Positions 31,492 through 39,031 of a stretch of 56,475 nt of DNA are shown here, one piece after another; the stretch's first letter is position 1; the number at the start of each line of letters is the position of its first letter. The notes under the pieces are model-generated. The model had not been told where the DNA came from, did no database searches, and saw only the letters and a list, made by a program, of their open reading frames with translations. The stretch is taken from contig JACPLO010000001.1 in the NCBI GenBank assembly GCA_016186495.1, positions 110,753 to 167,227 of the forward strand, in the 5' to 3' direction. Position numbers and translations under genes: made by a program. This stretch comes from Candidatus Niyogibacteria bacterium (GTDB taxonomy: Bacteria; Patescibacteriota; Minisyncoccia; JACROR01).

Positions 31492-31608
31492 TTGACAAAA
31501 TTTTTGATTTTTGCTAATGTAAGAATGTGAGTGCGTTCCCGCTTTTCGCGGGATACAAACGATATCTGTGCAAAGGCCCGCTTTAGCGGGTCTTTGTATT
31601 TTTTTATT
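31492..31608 (+). ncRNA. Candidate small RNA 1 with promoter and terminator
   Basis: Promoter: TTGACA (31492-31497), 17 bp, TAATGT (31515-31520) with an upstream TG. The predicted RNA runs from about 31527 to about 31608. It has a hairpin TCCCGC/GCGGGA (31537-31553) and a terminator hairpin CAAAGgCCCGC/GCGGGtCTTTG (31571-31596) followed by a T run. ATACAAA (31553-31559) could alternatively pair with the terminator's 3' flank TTTGTAT. No downstream gene is close on this strand, so a free-standing RNA is more likely than an attenuator. Confidence 0.5.
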
Positions 31609-31622
31609 TTATTAATTTTAAT

Positions 31623-31757
31623 TTGCTGTTTTTCTCGCTGTATTTTAAACTAAAGATAGTTCGCGCGCGTAAAGGGTGGCAGAGATTGTACTCACAAAGG
31701 ATATTGTTTGGAGTTAACATCCTGCCATCCTTTACGCTCGCGAAGAATTTTTTTTAG
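31623..31757 (+). ncRNA. Candidate small RNA 2, long stem-loop RNA
   Basis: Promoter: TTGCTG (31623-31628), 17 bp, TAAACT (31646-31651). From about 31658 the RNA folds into a 23-position stem (31660-31682 with 31722-31744, one mismatch and one G-U pair). A further interrupted stem in the 39-nt apical part pairs ACAA with TTGT and CTC with GAG around AGGATA. A T8 run (31748-31755) ends it. The long rod with internal loops is reminiscent in shape of SRP RNA or 6S-like RNAs, but I do not recognise their conserved sequence. Confidence 0.5.
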
Positions 31758-31936
31758 ATTCTGTTTTCAATGGAGTTATCCACAGTTTTAATTTTTGCTC
31801 TCTTTTTTTAAAAAAGTATGCGATAATTAAAATAGAAGCATAAAATAAAATTAATTTTCGTTTTAAATAAGCAAACAATTAAGGTCGATGTTTGTTTTAA
31901 GATTTTTAAGAATTGAAATTTAAGATAAAAGATAAA

Positions 31937-32044
31937 ATGGTCAAAAAAAGAAAAGGAAGGAAATCCAGAAAGACCGCTAAAAGAAAAACCGTTAAAAGAA
32001 AGCCGTCTAAAAGAAGCCGGCCGAAAAAAAGAAAGAGGCGATAA
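31937..32044 (+). CDS. 35-aa highly basic peptide
   Basis: MVKKRKGRKSRKTAKRK followed by TVKRKPSKRSRPKKRKRR: 35 residues, of which about two thirds are Lys or Arg, with no hydrophobic core. The composition is like histone-H1-type tails or small nucleic-acid-binding or ribosome-associated peptides. It is followed directly by a good terminator and sits near an HPF-like gene, which supports a real transcript. It could be a DNA/RNA condensing protein; that is inference from charge alone. Confidence 0.6.
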   Translation: MVKKRKGRKSRKTAKRKTVKRKPSKRSRPKKRKRR

Positions 32045-32050
32045 ATTATA

Positions 32051-32086
32051 AAATCCCTCTCGCTTATTATAGGCAGAGGGGTTTTA
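32051..32086 (+). terminator. Intrinsic terminator after the basic peptide gene
   Basis: AAATCCCTCT (32051-32060) pairs with AGAGGG followed by GTTTT (32075-32085), with a 14-nt loop. A T-rich tail follows. Confidence 0.75.
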
Positions 32087-32089
32087 TTG

Positions 32090-32118
32090 TTGATTATTTT
32101 ATTTAATGTTAATATGTT
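32090..32118 (+). promoter_or_regulatory. Promoter of the HPF-like gene
   Basis: TTGATT (32090-32095), 17 bp, TATGTT (32113-32118). The leader to ATG 32131 would be about 6 nt. Confidence 0.4.
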
Positions 32119-32130
32119 AATCATTGGTTT

Positions 32131-32496
32131 ATGAGGATACATATTAAAACTACTAATTTTGAATTAACTTCCGCCGTTAAAGCGCTGGCGCAGGAAAAAC
32201 TTTTTTTTCCGGCAGAGAAACTTTTAGAAACATTAAATAATAAAGCCGATATTATTTTTGAGGCGGAACTGGCCAAGATCACTAAACATCATAAGGAAGG
32301 AAAAGTTTGGCGTTGCGAAATAAATTTGGATTTACCGGGGATTAAAAATATTTTAAGAGCCGGCGCTTTAGGCGAATCTTTAGAAGAGGCGATTAATTTA
32401 GTGAAATCAAAAATGGAACGCGAAATTAAAAAATATAAAGATAAATCGGTGAGAAAAGACAGAGAAGTAATCAGAGAAATAAAACATAATTTATAA
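32131..32496 (+). CDS. Ribosome hibernation factor HPF/RaiA-like
   Basis: A 121-aa protein of the sigma-54 modulation/S30EA family, which binds the decoding centre of idle 30S subunits. MRIHIKTTNFELTSAVKALAQEKL gives the first strand and helix, and KVWRCEINLDLPG and SLEEAINLVKSKMEREIKKYKDK give the later strands and helix. It is the short form without the long C-terminal dimerisation domain. The arginine decarboxylase gene follows after 6 bp, suggesting one transcript. Confidence 0.85.
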   Translation: MRIHIKTTNFELTSAVKALAQEKLFFPAEKLLETLNNKADIIFEAELAKITKHHKEGKVWRCEINLDLPGIKNILRAGALGESLEEAINLVKSKMEREIKKYKDKSVRKDREVIREIKHNL

Positions 32497-32502
32497 AAAA
32501 AT

Positions 32503-33045
32503 ATGGTTCCATCACGGATATTTTTTACCAAAGGAGTTGGCGTGCATAAAGAACGGCTGGCGTCGTTTGAGCTTGCTCTCCGCGCCGCCGGCATCGCCCA
32601 TTGCAATCTTATTCTTGTTTCCAGCATTTATCCGCCGGGCGTAAAAAAAATTTCCAAAGAAGAAGGAGTTAAAATGCTTCGGCCCGGCGAGGTGGTCTTC
32701 GCGGTGTATGATCGGGAAGCCACCAATGAGCCGAACCGCCTGATTGCCGCGTCCGTCGGCGTGGCGATTCCCGCGGATGGAAATCAACATGGTTATCTTT
32801 CCGAACATCATGCGTTTGGAGAAACGGAAGAAAAAGCGGGAGAATACGCGGAAGATCTTGCCGCGAGCATGCTTGCTTCAACGCTCGGCATTGAATTTAA
32901 CGCTCAAACCGCATGGGATGAAAGGGAACAGATATTTAAAATGTCGGGAAAAATTGTCCGTGTTTCAAATATTACGCAATCGGCTGTTGGAAATAAAGAC
33001 GGCCTTTGGACGACGGTGTTTGCCGCCGCGGTGTTTGTGGAATAA
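32503..33045 (+). CDS. Pyruvoyl-dependent arginine decarboxylase
   Basis: A 180-aa proenzyme that self-cleaves to form a pyruvoyl group and decarboxylates arginine to agmatine. Key features are the N-terminal [21 protein letters not shown], the cleavage site [13 protein letters not shown] (Ser-Ser), [22 protein letters not shown] and the C-terminal [16 protein letters not shown]. The length fits the archaeal/chlamydial type. It could feed polyamine synthesis or arginine/agmatine exchange; no transporter is visible nearby. Confidence 0.92.
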   Translation: MVPSRIFFTKGVGVHKERLASFELALRAAGIAHCNLILVSSIYPPGVKKISKEEGVKMLRPGEVVFAVYDREATNEPNRLIAASVGVAIPADGNQHGYLSEHHAFGETEEKAGEYAEDLAASMLASTLGIEFNAQTAWDEREQIFKMSGKIVRVSNITQSAVGNKDGLWTTVFAAAVFVE

Positions 33046-33067
33046 ATTTTCATACTATCTTTTTTTT

Positions 33068-33095
33068 AAAAAAACCGTCCGGAAACGGCTTTTTT
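33068..33095 (+). terminator. Intrinsic terminator after the arginine decarboxylase gene
   Basis: A short CCGT/ACGG stem (33075-33078 and 33085-33088) flanked by an A run and a T run. Bidirectional in form. Confidence 0.65.
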
Positions 33096-33111
33096 AATTA
33101 AGAAAAAGCGA

Positions 33112-33117
33112 TATAAT
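33112..33117 (+). promoter_or_regulatory. -10 box of secA
   Basis: TATAAT with predicted start near 33124, about 17 nt before the ATG at 33141. The -35 is unclear. Confidence 0.4.
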
Positions 33118-33140
33118 GGATTTATTACGCAATAAATGTT

Positions 33141-35777
33141 ATGTCAATTTTTGGAAATATCGCGAGAATTTTTGGCAATGCCAATGAAAAATTTTTAAAA
33201 CAGCTCAATTCTCTGGTGGAAAGAATTAATTCTCTGGAAAGAGATTTTAAAGATTTAAAAGACGGCGATCTGCCGGAGAAAACTCAAGAATTTAAAGAAC
33301 GGCTTAAAAAAGGAGAGACCTTGGACGATCTTCTGCCGGAAGCTTTTGCTTTGGTCAGAGAAGCGGCAAAAAGAACTCTGAATCAGCGCCATTATGACGT
33401 CCAGCTTTTAGGCGGCATAATTCTTCATCAGGGAAAAATCGCTGAAATGAAAACCGGCGAAGGCAAGACTTTGGTGGCTACTCTGCCTGCTTATCTTAAC
33501 GCGCTTCTGGAAAAAGGGGCGCATATCGTGACGGTAAACGATTACTTAAGCCGCCGAGACGCGGTCTGGATGGGGCAGATTTATCATATTCTTGGATTGA
33601 AAGTCGGATGCCTGAATCATGAGGCCAGTTATTTATACGATCCAATTTATAAAAATCAGGAAAATGAGCAAAATAAATTTCAAAATAAACTTGATGAAAT
33701 AAGAGACACCGAAGGATCATTTAAAGTAGTCCATGAATTTTTGCGGCCTTGTTCCCGCAAAGAGGCTTATGAGGCGGATATCACTTATGGCACTAATAAC
33801 GAATTTGGCTTTGATTATTTGCGCGACAATATGGCGTACGACTTGGCGCAAGTTTCGCAAAAGAATCATTATTTCGCCGTTGTTGACGAAGTTGATTCTA
33901 TTTTAATTGATGAAGCGCGGACGCCTTTGATAATTTCCGCTCCGGATGAAGAATCCGGCGAGCTTTACCGTAATTTTTCAAAAATAGCGCCGCGCCTTCA
34001 AAAAGGCGCTGATTATAATGTTGATGAAAAAATGAAAGCGGTCATTATCACTGACGGCGGAATCGGCAAAGTGGAAAAAATTCTCGGCGTGGAGAATATT
34101 TACACGGAAAAAGGCATAAAATATGTTCATCATCTGGAGCAGGCGCTTCGCGCCCAAGCGCTTTTTCAGCGCGACAGGGATTATGTGGTAAAAAACAACG
34201 AAGTCCTAATCGTTGACGAATTCACCGGTCGGCTGATGCCCGGCCGGCGCTGGTCAGACGGACTTCATCAGGCGATTGAAGCTAAAGAAGGGGTTTCCGT
34301 TCAGCGCGAATCGCGCACCATGGCTTCCATCACTTTTCAAAATTATTTCAGAATGTACGAAAAACTTTCCGGAATGACCGGCACGGCCCTGACTTCGGCC
34401 GAGGAATTTCATAAAGTTTATAATTTGGAAGTTTTGGCTGTGCCCACGAATAAGCCGCTTATCCGGAAAAACTTTTCCGATAAAATTTTTCAAACGGAAA
34501 AAGGAAAATTTCAGGCCGTGGTTGAAAAAATAAAAGAATGCCGCAAAAAAAATCAGCCGATTTTAGTGGGAACGGTTTCCATTAAGAAAAACGAAAAATT
34601 ATCGGCTCTTTTAACAAGAGAAGGTGTGCCGCATAAGCTTTTGAATGCCAAAAATCATGAAAAAGAAGGGGCGATTATCGCACAGGCGGGAAGGCCAGGC
34701 GCGGTGACGATTGCCACTAATATGGCGGGCCGCGGCGTAGATATACTCCTTGGCGGAAATCCGGCCTTGCCCGGCGAAGCGGACAAAGTCCGCGAAGCCG
34801 GAGGATTGTTTGTGATGGGCACAGAACGGCACGAGGCCAGAAGAATTGATAATCAATTGAGGGGGCGGGCCGGCCGGCAAGGCGATCCGGGCCAGACGCA
34901 GTTTCTTGTTTCTTTGGAAGACGATTTAATGCGGGTTTTTGGTTCGGAAAAAATCAAAAAAATGATGGGCGCTTTCGGCATTCCCGAAAACGAGCCGATT
35001 GAAAATAAAATAGTTTCGCGCGCTTTGGAATCGGCGCAAGCGAAAATTGAAGGTTTTAATTTTGACGCCCGCCGCCATATTTTGGAATACGACGACGTAA
35101 TGAACCGCCAGCGCCAGTTAATTTATCGGCGCCGGCGCGAGATTCTTGTTGGTCAAGGTGGAGAAATTGAAAAGCGGGCCGCGGAATTGGTTGAAGATGA
35201 ATTGACTGACTTAATTGATTTTCACGCTCAAGGCGATACCGCTGAATGGAAAATAAAAGAAATTTCTGAAAATCTGCGCGCTCGTTTGGAAACAGATGAA
35301 AGCGTTGGCCGGGAATTGATTAAAATAACGGAGAGCGGAGAATCAACGAATGAAATAAGAGAAAAAATCAAGGATTATGTTTTGGAACTTTGGCGAAATT
35401 TTTTGGCAAAAAAGAAAAAAGATTTAGGCGAAGAAAATTTTTCACGGCTTTTAAAAATGCTGATGATTCAGATTATGGATATGCTTTGGGTGGGGCATTT
35501 GGAAGCGATGGATTATCTCCGTTCTTCGGTGCGTCTTCGCGCTTACGGCCAGCATGATCCTTTGATAGAATATAAAAATGAAGGAGCGCGGATATTTAAA
35601 GAATTGGAAGCCGCGATTAGAGCTCATCTTTCGCATTTAATTCTTAAAATCAGCGGCCAACCAACGCTGTCAACAACGAAATCGCGGGAAATTCAGCAAT
35701 CCGGCAAAAAGGCGGGCCGAAACGATCCCTGCCCGTGCGGTTCGGGAAAAAAATATAAAAAGTGCCACGGGCAATGA
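33141..35777 (+). CDS. secA: Preprotein translocase ATPase SecA
   Basis: An 878-aa motor of the Sec pathway. Present are the Walker A AEMKTGEGKTLVATLPAYLNAL, the DEAD-like VVDEVDSILIDEARTPLIIS, the preprotein-binding domain, MTGTALTSAEEF, TNMAGRGVDILLGG, RGRAGRQGDPGQTQF and the C-terminal SEC-C zinc motif RNDPCPCGSGKKYKKCHGQ. The TGA stop overlaps the ATG of the next methyltransferase gene (ATGA). It would export the many signal-peptide proteins of this window. Confidence 0.97.
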   Translation: MSIFGNIARIFGNANEKFLKQLNSLVERINSLERDFKDLKDGDLPEKTQEFKERLKKGETLDDLLPEAFALVREAAKRTLNQRHYDVQLLGGIILHQGKIAEMKTGEGKTLVATLPAYLNALLEKGAHIVTVNDYLSRRDAVWMGQIYHILGLKVGCLNHEASYLYDPIYKNQENEQNKFQNKLDEIRDTEGSFKVVHEFLRPCSRKEAYEADITYGTNNEFGFDYLRDNMAYDLAQVSQKNHYFAVVDEVDSILIDEARTPLIISAPDEESGELYRNFSKIAPRLQKGADYNVDEKMKAVIITDGGIGKVEKILGVENIYTEKGIKYVHHLEQALRAQALFQRDRDYVVKNNEVLIVDEFTGRLMPGRRWSDGLHQAIEAKEGVSVQRESRTMASITFQNYFRMYEKLSGMTGTALTSAEEFHKVYNLEVLAVPTNKPLIRKNFSDKIFQTEKGKFQAVVEKIKECRKKNQPILVGTVSIKKNEKLSALLTREGVPHKLLNAKNHEKEGAIIAQAGRPGAVTIATNMAGRGVDILLGGNPALPGEADKVREAGGLFVMGTERHEARRIDNQLRGRAGRQGDPGQTQFLVSLEDDLMRVFGSEKIKKMMGAFGIPENEPIENKIVSRALESAQAKIEGFNFDARRHILEYDDVMNRQRQLIYRRRREILVGQGGEIEKRAAELVEDELTDLIDFHAQGDTAEWKIKEISENLRARLETDESVGRELIKITESGESTNEIREKIKDYVLELWRNFLAKKKKDLGEENFSRLLKMLMIQIMDMLWVGHLEAMDYLRSSVRLRAYGQHDPLIEYKNEGARIFKELEAAIRAHLSHLILKISGQPTLSTTKSREIQQSGKKAGRNDPCPCGSGKKYKKCHGQ

Positions 35778-36529
35778 GAAATAAAAATAGCACAAAATAT
35801 AGATACGGTAACTTCGGTAATTTAAGACAGCATTATGCAGAAGCAAGACGAGGTTTTCCGCAAGATATTATAGATTGGTTTCGGTCGTTTATGAAAAATA
35901 AGAAGGCGCGTATTCTTGATTTGGGTTGCGGTACTGGAATTTCAACAAGACAGATTGCGGAAAGTGGCGGAGTGGTTATGGGCTGTGATATTGATGAGCA
36001 GATGATTTCGGAAGCAAAGAAAGCTGATGATGGATTAGAATATTTGGTTGCCGGGGCAGAAAACTTGCCGTTTAACAATTCCGTGTTTGATGCTATAACG
36101 ACTTTTAGCGCTTTCCATTGGTTTACGAATGCGAAAGCGCTATCGGAAATTAAAAGAACGCTAAAGACAGATGGAATATTCTTTGTAGTCAATAAGAACG
36201 ACGCGGGCGATTTTAAGAAGAGGTACAAAGAAATTATAAAAAGTGTGCTGCAGCAAGATTTGCCAGAAGCAAAGAAAGGATATGAACCAGAAAGATTGTT
36301 GAAAGAATCGGGCCTGAAGAACGTTCAAGTTAAAAGTTTTGAAACGAGCGAATATTTTAACCCCGAGCAAGCAATACAGTATCTACAATCTGTTAGTATA
36401 TGGAATTTAGTACCAGACGACATGAAACCGACAACATTAAAATTACTAGAAGATTATTGCCAAGAAAAAACAGTCGATGGAAAAGTAGAACGAAAATTGA
36501 ATATAAAATGCGTCGCTGGTCGTGTGTGA
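35774..36529 (+). CDS. SAM-dependent methyltransferase (class I)
   Basis: About 251 aa from the ATG that overlaps the secA stop. The Rossmann motifs are ARILDLGCGTGISTRQIAE (motif I), GCDIDEQMISEAKK (motif II) and FDAITTFSAFHWF (motif post-II/IV), as in UbiE/BioC-like enzymes. The substrate is unknown. A second SecA-tail-like sequence (codons for KCHGK and a stop) occurs just after this gene at about 36547-36564, which suggests the gene was inserted at the 3' end of secA. Confidence 0.85.
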   Translation: MRNKNSTKYRYGNFGNLRQHYAEARRGFPQDIIDWFRSFMKNKKARILDLGCGTGISTRQIAESGGVVMGCDIDEQMISEAKKADDGLEYLVAGAENLPFNNSVFDAITTFSAFHWFTNAKALSEIKRTLKTDGIFFVVNKNDAGDFKKRYKEIIKSVLQQDLPEAKKGYEPERLLKESGLKNVQVKSFETSEYFNPEQAIQYLQSVSIWNLVPDDMKPTTLKLLEDYCQEKTVDGKVERKLNIKCVAGRV

Positions 36530-36544
36530 TGGACAATAAAGTGC

Positions 36545-36564
36545 AAAAGTGCCATGGGAAATAA
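36545..36564 (+). pseudogene. SecA C-terminal codon remnant (KCHGK-stop)
   Basis: The bases read CAAAAGTGCCATGGGAAATAA around 36544-36564, that is QKCHGK-stop, closely matching the zinc tail KKCHGQ-stop of secA at 35759-35777. It lies downstream of the methyltransferase gene and probably marks an old secA end. Confidence 0.45.
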
Positions 36565-36565
36565 T

Positions 36566-36958
36566 ATGGAAAATCATAAATTATTTGAGATAAGCCAGAG
36601 TGCGATTATTCAAGATAGTGCCGGGCGAATTCTTATTCTAAAGAAGAATAAGAAATGGTTATTGCCTGGAGGAAGATTAGAAGAAAACGAAACATGGTTG
36701 GAAGGATTACAACGAGAGGTAGAAGAAGAGGCCGGGATAGAAAAATTTTCGATTAAGAAGATTTTGGATATAGATACTAGCGATGATAAAAATACTTATA
36801 TTGCAACATTTCTTTGCAAAGTTGAGGATGTGCAAGTTAAGTTGAGTAGTGAACACCAAGAATATGTTTGGTTAAATTTGAAAGATATTGATAAGTATGA
36901 ATTTTGGCACGAAAAGATTAAAGATAGATTGAAAATTCTCCTGGGTGCTAGTCAATAA
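36566..36958 (+). CDS. NUDIX hydrolase
   Basis: About 130 aa from ATG 36566; an in-frame ATG at 36554 lies in the SecA-like remnant. The NUDIX box is GGRLEENETWLEGLQREVEEEAGI, matching GX5EX7REUXEEXGU. It cleaves a nucleoside diphosphate linked to another moiety; the substrate is unknown. The stop lies in the first copy of a 24-bp direct repeat. Confidence 0.85.
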   Translation: MENHKLFEISQSAIIQDSAGRILILKKNKKWLLPGGRLEENETWLEGLQREVEEEAGIEKFSIKKILDIDTSDDKNTYIATFLCKVEDVQVKLSSEHQEYVWLNLKDIDKYEFWHEKIKDRLKILLGASQ

Positions 36959-36976
36959 GCGACAGAGGTGTTATGG
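36953..36976 (+). repeat. 24-bp direct repeat, copy 1
   Basis: It starts with the CAA-TAA end of the NUDIX gene and runs through AGAGGTG (SD) to TTATGG. The second copy (37379-37402) differs at one base. The two copies bracket the nucleotidyltransferase-like gene. Confidence 0.85.
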
Positions 36977-36979
36977 GTC

Positions 36980-37384
36980 ATGAGAGATTTATTTCAACAA
37001 GTTAAAGAATTAAAATTGCCGCAAGGGAAATATGCCTTGTTTGGCAGTGCTCCGATGTGCATCCGAGGTTGGAAGGATTGCAGCCATGACCTTGATATTA
37101 TCGTAACCGAGGATGTTTGGAACGAATATCTTGATAAAGAAGGATGGGAAGCAAGGAAGATGCATCACGGAAGCGAGTATCTATGGCACAATGACATCGA
37201 ATTGTGGAAAGATTGGAAACCCGGCAAATGGAACATTGAAGAGTTGATTAGAGAAGCCGAAATTATTGAAGAACTGCCATTTATAAGATTAGAAAGAGTA
37301 GTTGAGTGGAAGAAATTAAATGCAAGAGAAAAAGATTTAAAAGACATTGAAATTATTAAGAAATCCTTACGGGGCAGGCAATAA
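36980..37384 (+). CDS. Nucleotidyltransferase-fold protein
   Basis: About 134 aa from ATG 36980, placed well after the SD AGAGGTG; an upstream in-frame GTG at 36968 is less likely. YALFGSAPMCIRGWKDCSHDLDIIVTEDVW has the GS and DxD pattern of the polymerase-beta-like nucleotidyltransferase superfamily. It is probably a minimal nucleotidyltransferase or antitoxin/kanamycin-nucleotidyltransferase-like protein; no HEPN partner is next to it. Confidence 0.65.
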   Translation: MRDLFQQVKELKLPQGKYALFGSAPMCIRGWKDCSHDLDIIVTEDVWNEYLDKEGWEARKMHHGSEYLWHNDIELWKDWKPGKWNIEELIREAEIIEELPFIRLERVVEWKKLNAREKDLKDIEIIKKSLRGRQ

Positions 37385-37402
37385 GCAACAGAGGTGTTAT
37401 GG
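37379..37402 (+). repeat. 24-bp direct repeat, copy 2
   Basis: It matches 36953-36976 at 23 of 24 positions and again begins with a gene's CAA-TAA end. What follows (ATGAGAGAGTGTAAGAAATAA, codons MRECKK-stop) looks like the remains of another gene start. Confidence 0.85.
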
Positions 37403-37425
37403 ATGAGAGAGTGTAAGAAATAAAA

Positions 37426-37455
37426 AATCAGCCTACCTGGAAAGATAGGCTGATT
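37426..37455. terminator. Bidirectional hairpin between convergent genes
   Basis: AATCAGCCTA (37426-37435) pairs perfectly with TAGGCTGATT (37446-37455), flanked by an A run. An outer helix (GAGAGT with ACTCTC) extends it. It sits between convergent genes. Confidence 0.75.
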
Positions 37456-37472
37456 AAGATACTCTCCTCAAG

Positions 37473-37697
37473 TCAATTACGGCGAAAGAAATGTATTAAC
37501 AGGATTAACGGTAAAGAAAATGGCCAAGATATTACGATAAAAAACGCATCCCATAGGTATTCAGCGCTTTGGAGTTCGCCATATTTATCTTTGGTGCAAC
37601 AGATCCATTCTCCAATGAGTTTTTTAAGTCCTATAAGGACTACAAAAGTTATAAGCACGCCAACCCAAAAAACCATTAAAATCGTATTAGAATTCAT
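37473..37697 (-). CDS. Small two-helix membrane protein
   Basis: 74 aa with two hydrophobic stretches (ILMVFWVGVLITFVVLIGL and FFIVISWPFSLPLILLIHFF) and a Cys-Cys in the loop (EWICCTKDKYGE). The SD AGAGGAAA lies upstream on the minus strand, with a near-consensus promoter at 37763-37792. Family not recognised. It is the only leftward gene of this accessory tract. Confidence 0.65.
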   Translation of the reverse strand: MNSNTILMVFWVGVLITFVVLIGLKKLIGEWICCTKDKYGELQSAEYLWDAFFIVISWPFSLPLILLIHFFRRN

Positions 37698-37762
37698 AAA
37701 TTATTTCCTCTCTTAATTGGTTTAGAGAATAATACATGTAAAAGATCGACCGAACTAATAAA

Positions 37763-37792
37763 AGTATATCATAAGAGTGTATAGTTTGTCAA
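37763..37792 (-). promoter_or_regulatory. Near-consensus promoter of the leftward membrane protein gene
   Basis: On the minus strand TTGACA (37787-37792), 18 bp, TATACT (37763-37768). The leader is about 60 nt. It is the strongest sigma-70-type match seen in the tract. Confidence 0.65.
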
Positions 37793-37847
37793 TAGCAAAT
37801 TACATTTAACGTTTTAAACAACAAAAGTGTCATATGAAGTATAAGAA

Positions 37848-37856
37848 TGGTAAAAT
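37848..37856 (+). promoter_or_regulatory. Extended -10 for a leaderless NUDIX gene
   Basis: TGGTAAAAT; the hexamer ends 6 bp before ATG 37863, so transcription should begin at the start codon. Confidence 0.45.
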
Positions 37857-37862
37857 AATCTT

Positions 37863-38357
37863 ATGGAGAATCAAAATCAATATCTTCATGAAGTAGCGAT
37901 TACCGCCATTGTAGTAAAAGATGGAAAATATTTGATTACAAGACGATCACTGAACAAAAAGCGATTTCCGGGAATGTGGACGGTGCCGGGCGGGAAAATG
38001 GAAACGAGCGATTATCTAAAATTACCGAAAGACACCGAGCACTATTGGTACAATGTGCTGGAACGAACGCTGCGCCGCGAGATCAAAGAGGAAGTCGGCA
38101 TTGATATAGATAATATTGAGTATGTGACGAGTCTGGCAACGGTTCATGCTGACGGCAGTCCGTCATTAGTAATTTCTTGCGTGGCGGATTACGTCTCTGG
38201 TAAAATTAAACTTCAAGCCGAAGAAAATGATCAGTTTGCCTGGGTTAATTTAGAAGAAGCAAAAGGTTATCAGCTTCTCGACGGAATTTATGATGAATTG
38301 GTAATGGTTGAAAATAAAAGAAAAGGCAAGAAAACCGAATGGCAAAGATTCAATTAA
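37863..38357 (+). CDS. NUDIX hydrolase with insertion in the NUDIX box
   Basis: 164 aa. The N-terminal strand AITAIVVKDGKYLITRRS is typical. The box reads GGKMETSDYLKLPKDTEHYWYNVLERTLRREIKEEVGI, so about 15 residues sit between the GG and the REIKEEVGI helix, as in some MutT/ADP-ribose-like enzymes. VTSLATVHADGSPSLVISCVADY follows. The substrate is unknown. It has its own promoter. Confidence 0.85.
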   Translation: MENQNQYLHEVAITAIVVKDGKYLITRRSLNKKRFPGMWTVPGGKMETSDYLKLPKDTEHYWYNVLERTLRREIKEEVGIDIDNIEYVTSLATVHADGSPSLVISCVADYVSGKIKLQAEENDQFAWVNLEEAKGYQLLDGIYDELVMVENKRKGKKTEWQRFN

Positions 38358-38392
38358 TTTCTGCGGATAGTTATTGAAGATCAAAAAGTGTA

Positions 38393-38986
38393 ATGAAAAA
38401 TAATAATAAAAGCCGTAAAATAAAAATAGAAGTTGGTTGTGGAAGAAAATTTCGAAAGGGATATTTACATTGTGATATAAGGAAATTACCTTATATTGAT
38501 TATGTGTGTGCCGCAGATAAACTACCTTTTAAAAATGGTGCCGTCGATGAAATTTATTCACGACATTTAATTGAACATTTTAGCTTAATTGAGGTAATTA
38601 AAGTTTTGGAGGAGTGGAACAGAGTTTTAAAAATAAAAGGGAAGATATATATTATTTGTCCTAATTTATTGTGGCATTTAAGGCAAATTCTAAAAGGTTC
38701 ACATAAATCTTTTTATATTAAAAAAAGAGGGGAAAATAACAGATATTGGGGTTTCGGCAGTTTGTTTGGATGGCAACAAGATGATTATGATGTTCATAAA
38801 TTTGGCTACTATTTTACTCTCTTAAAAGATTTATTAGAGGAATGTGGTTTTGGTAAGGTTAAAAACTATACAAATAAACCCGATAGTTTAGAAAAAGCGT
38901 CTTGGCATTTGGAAGTCGAGGCAGAAAAGATAAAATCTCCCAAAAAAAACAATAAATTTAAAAATGTATTTAATATAAAACATTGA
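38393..38986 (+). CDS. SAM-dependent methyltransferase-like protein
   Basis: 197 aa. The segments IKIEVGCGRKFRKGYLHCDIRK, YVCAADKLPFKNGAVDEIYSRHLIEHF and EWNRVLKIKGKIYIICPNL match a class I methyltransferase with motif I somewhat degraded (EVGCG). A C-terminal basic tail ends the protein. The substrate is not predictable. It is very AT-rich compared with housekeeping genes here. Confidence 0.75.
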   Translation: MKNNNKSRKIKIEVGCGRKFRKGYLHCDIRKLPYIDYVCAADKLPFKNGAVDEIYSRHLIEHFSLIEVIKVLEEWNRVLKIKGKIYIICPNLLWHLRQILKGSHKSFYIKKRGENNRYWGFGSLFGWQQDDYDVHKFGYYFTLLKDLLEECGFGKVKNYTNKPDSLEKASWHLEVEAEKIKSPKKNNKFKNVFNIKH

Positions 38987-39031
38987 GTTATAAATAAATA
39001 AGATGTCACGGGATGTAGGAATAATAAATTT

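Larger units (their letters stand above)
31442..31936. other. 495-bp gene-free region with two small RNA candidates
   Basis: No ORF with coding character is seen. The region holds a half-copy of the palindromic element, two promoter-hairpin-T-tract units described separately, and an AT-rich stretch (about 31760-31936) in which I see nothing beyond weak A/T-rich promoter-like sequence. Confidence 0.6.

Noticed and set aside
31571-31608. Transcription attenuator or riboswitch for a downstream gene.
   Set aside because: The next ORF on this strand starts more than 300 bp later with other promoter-like signals between; a stand-alone small RNA is simpler.
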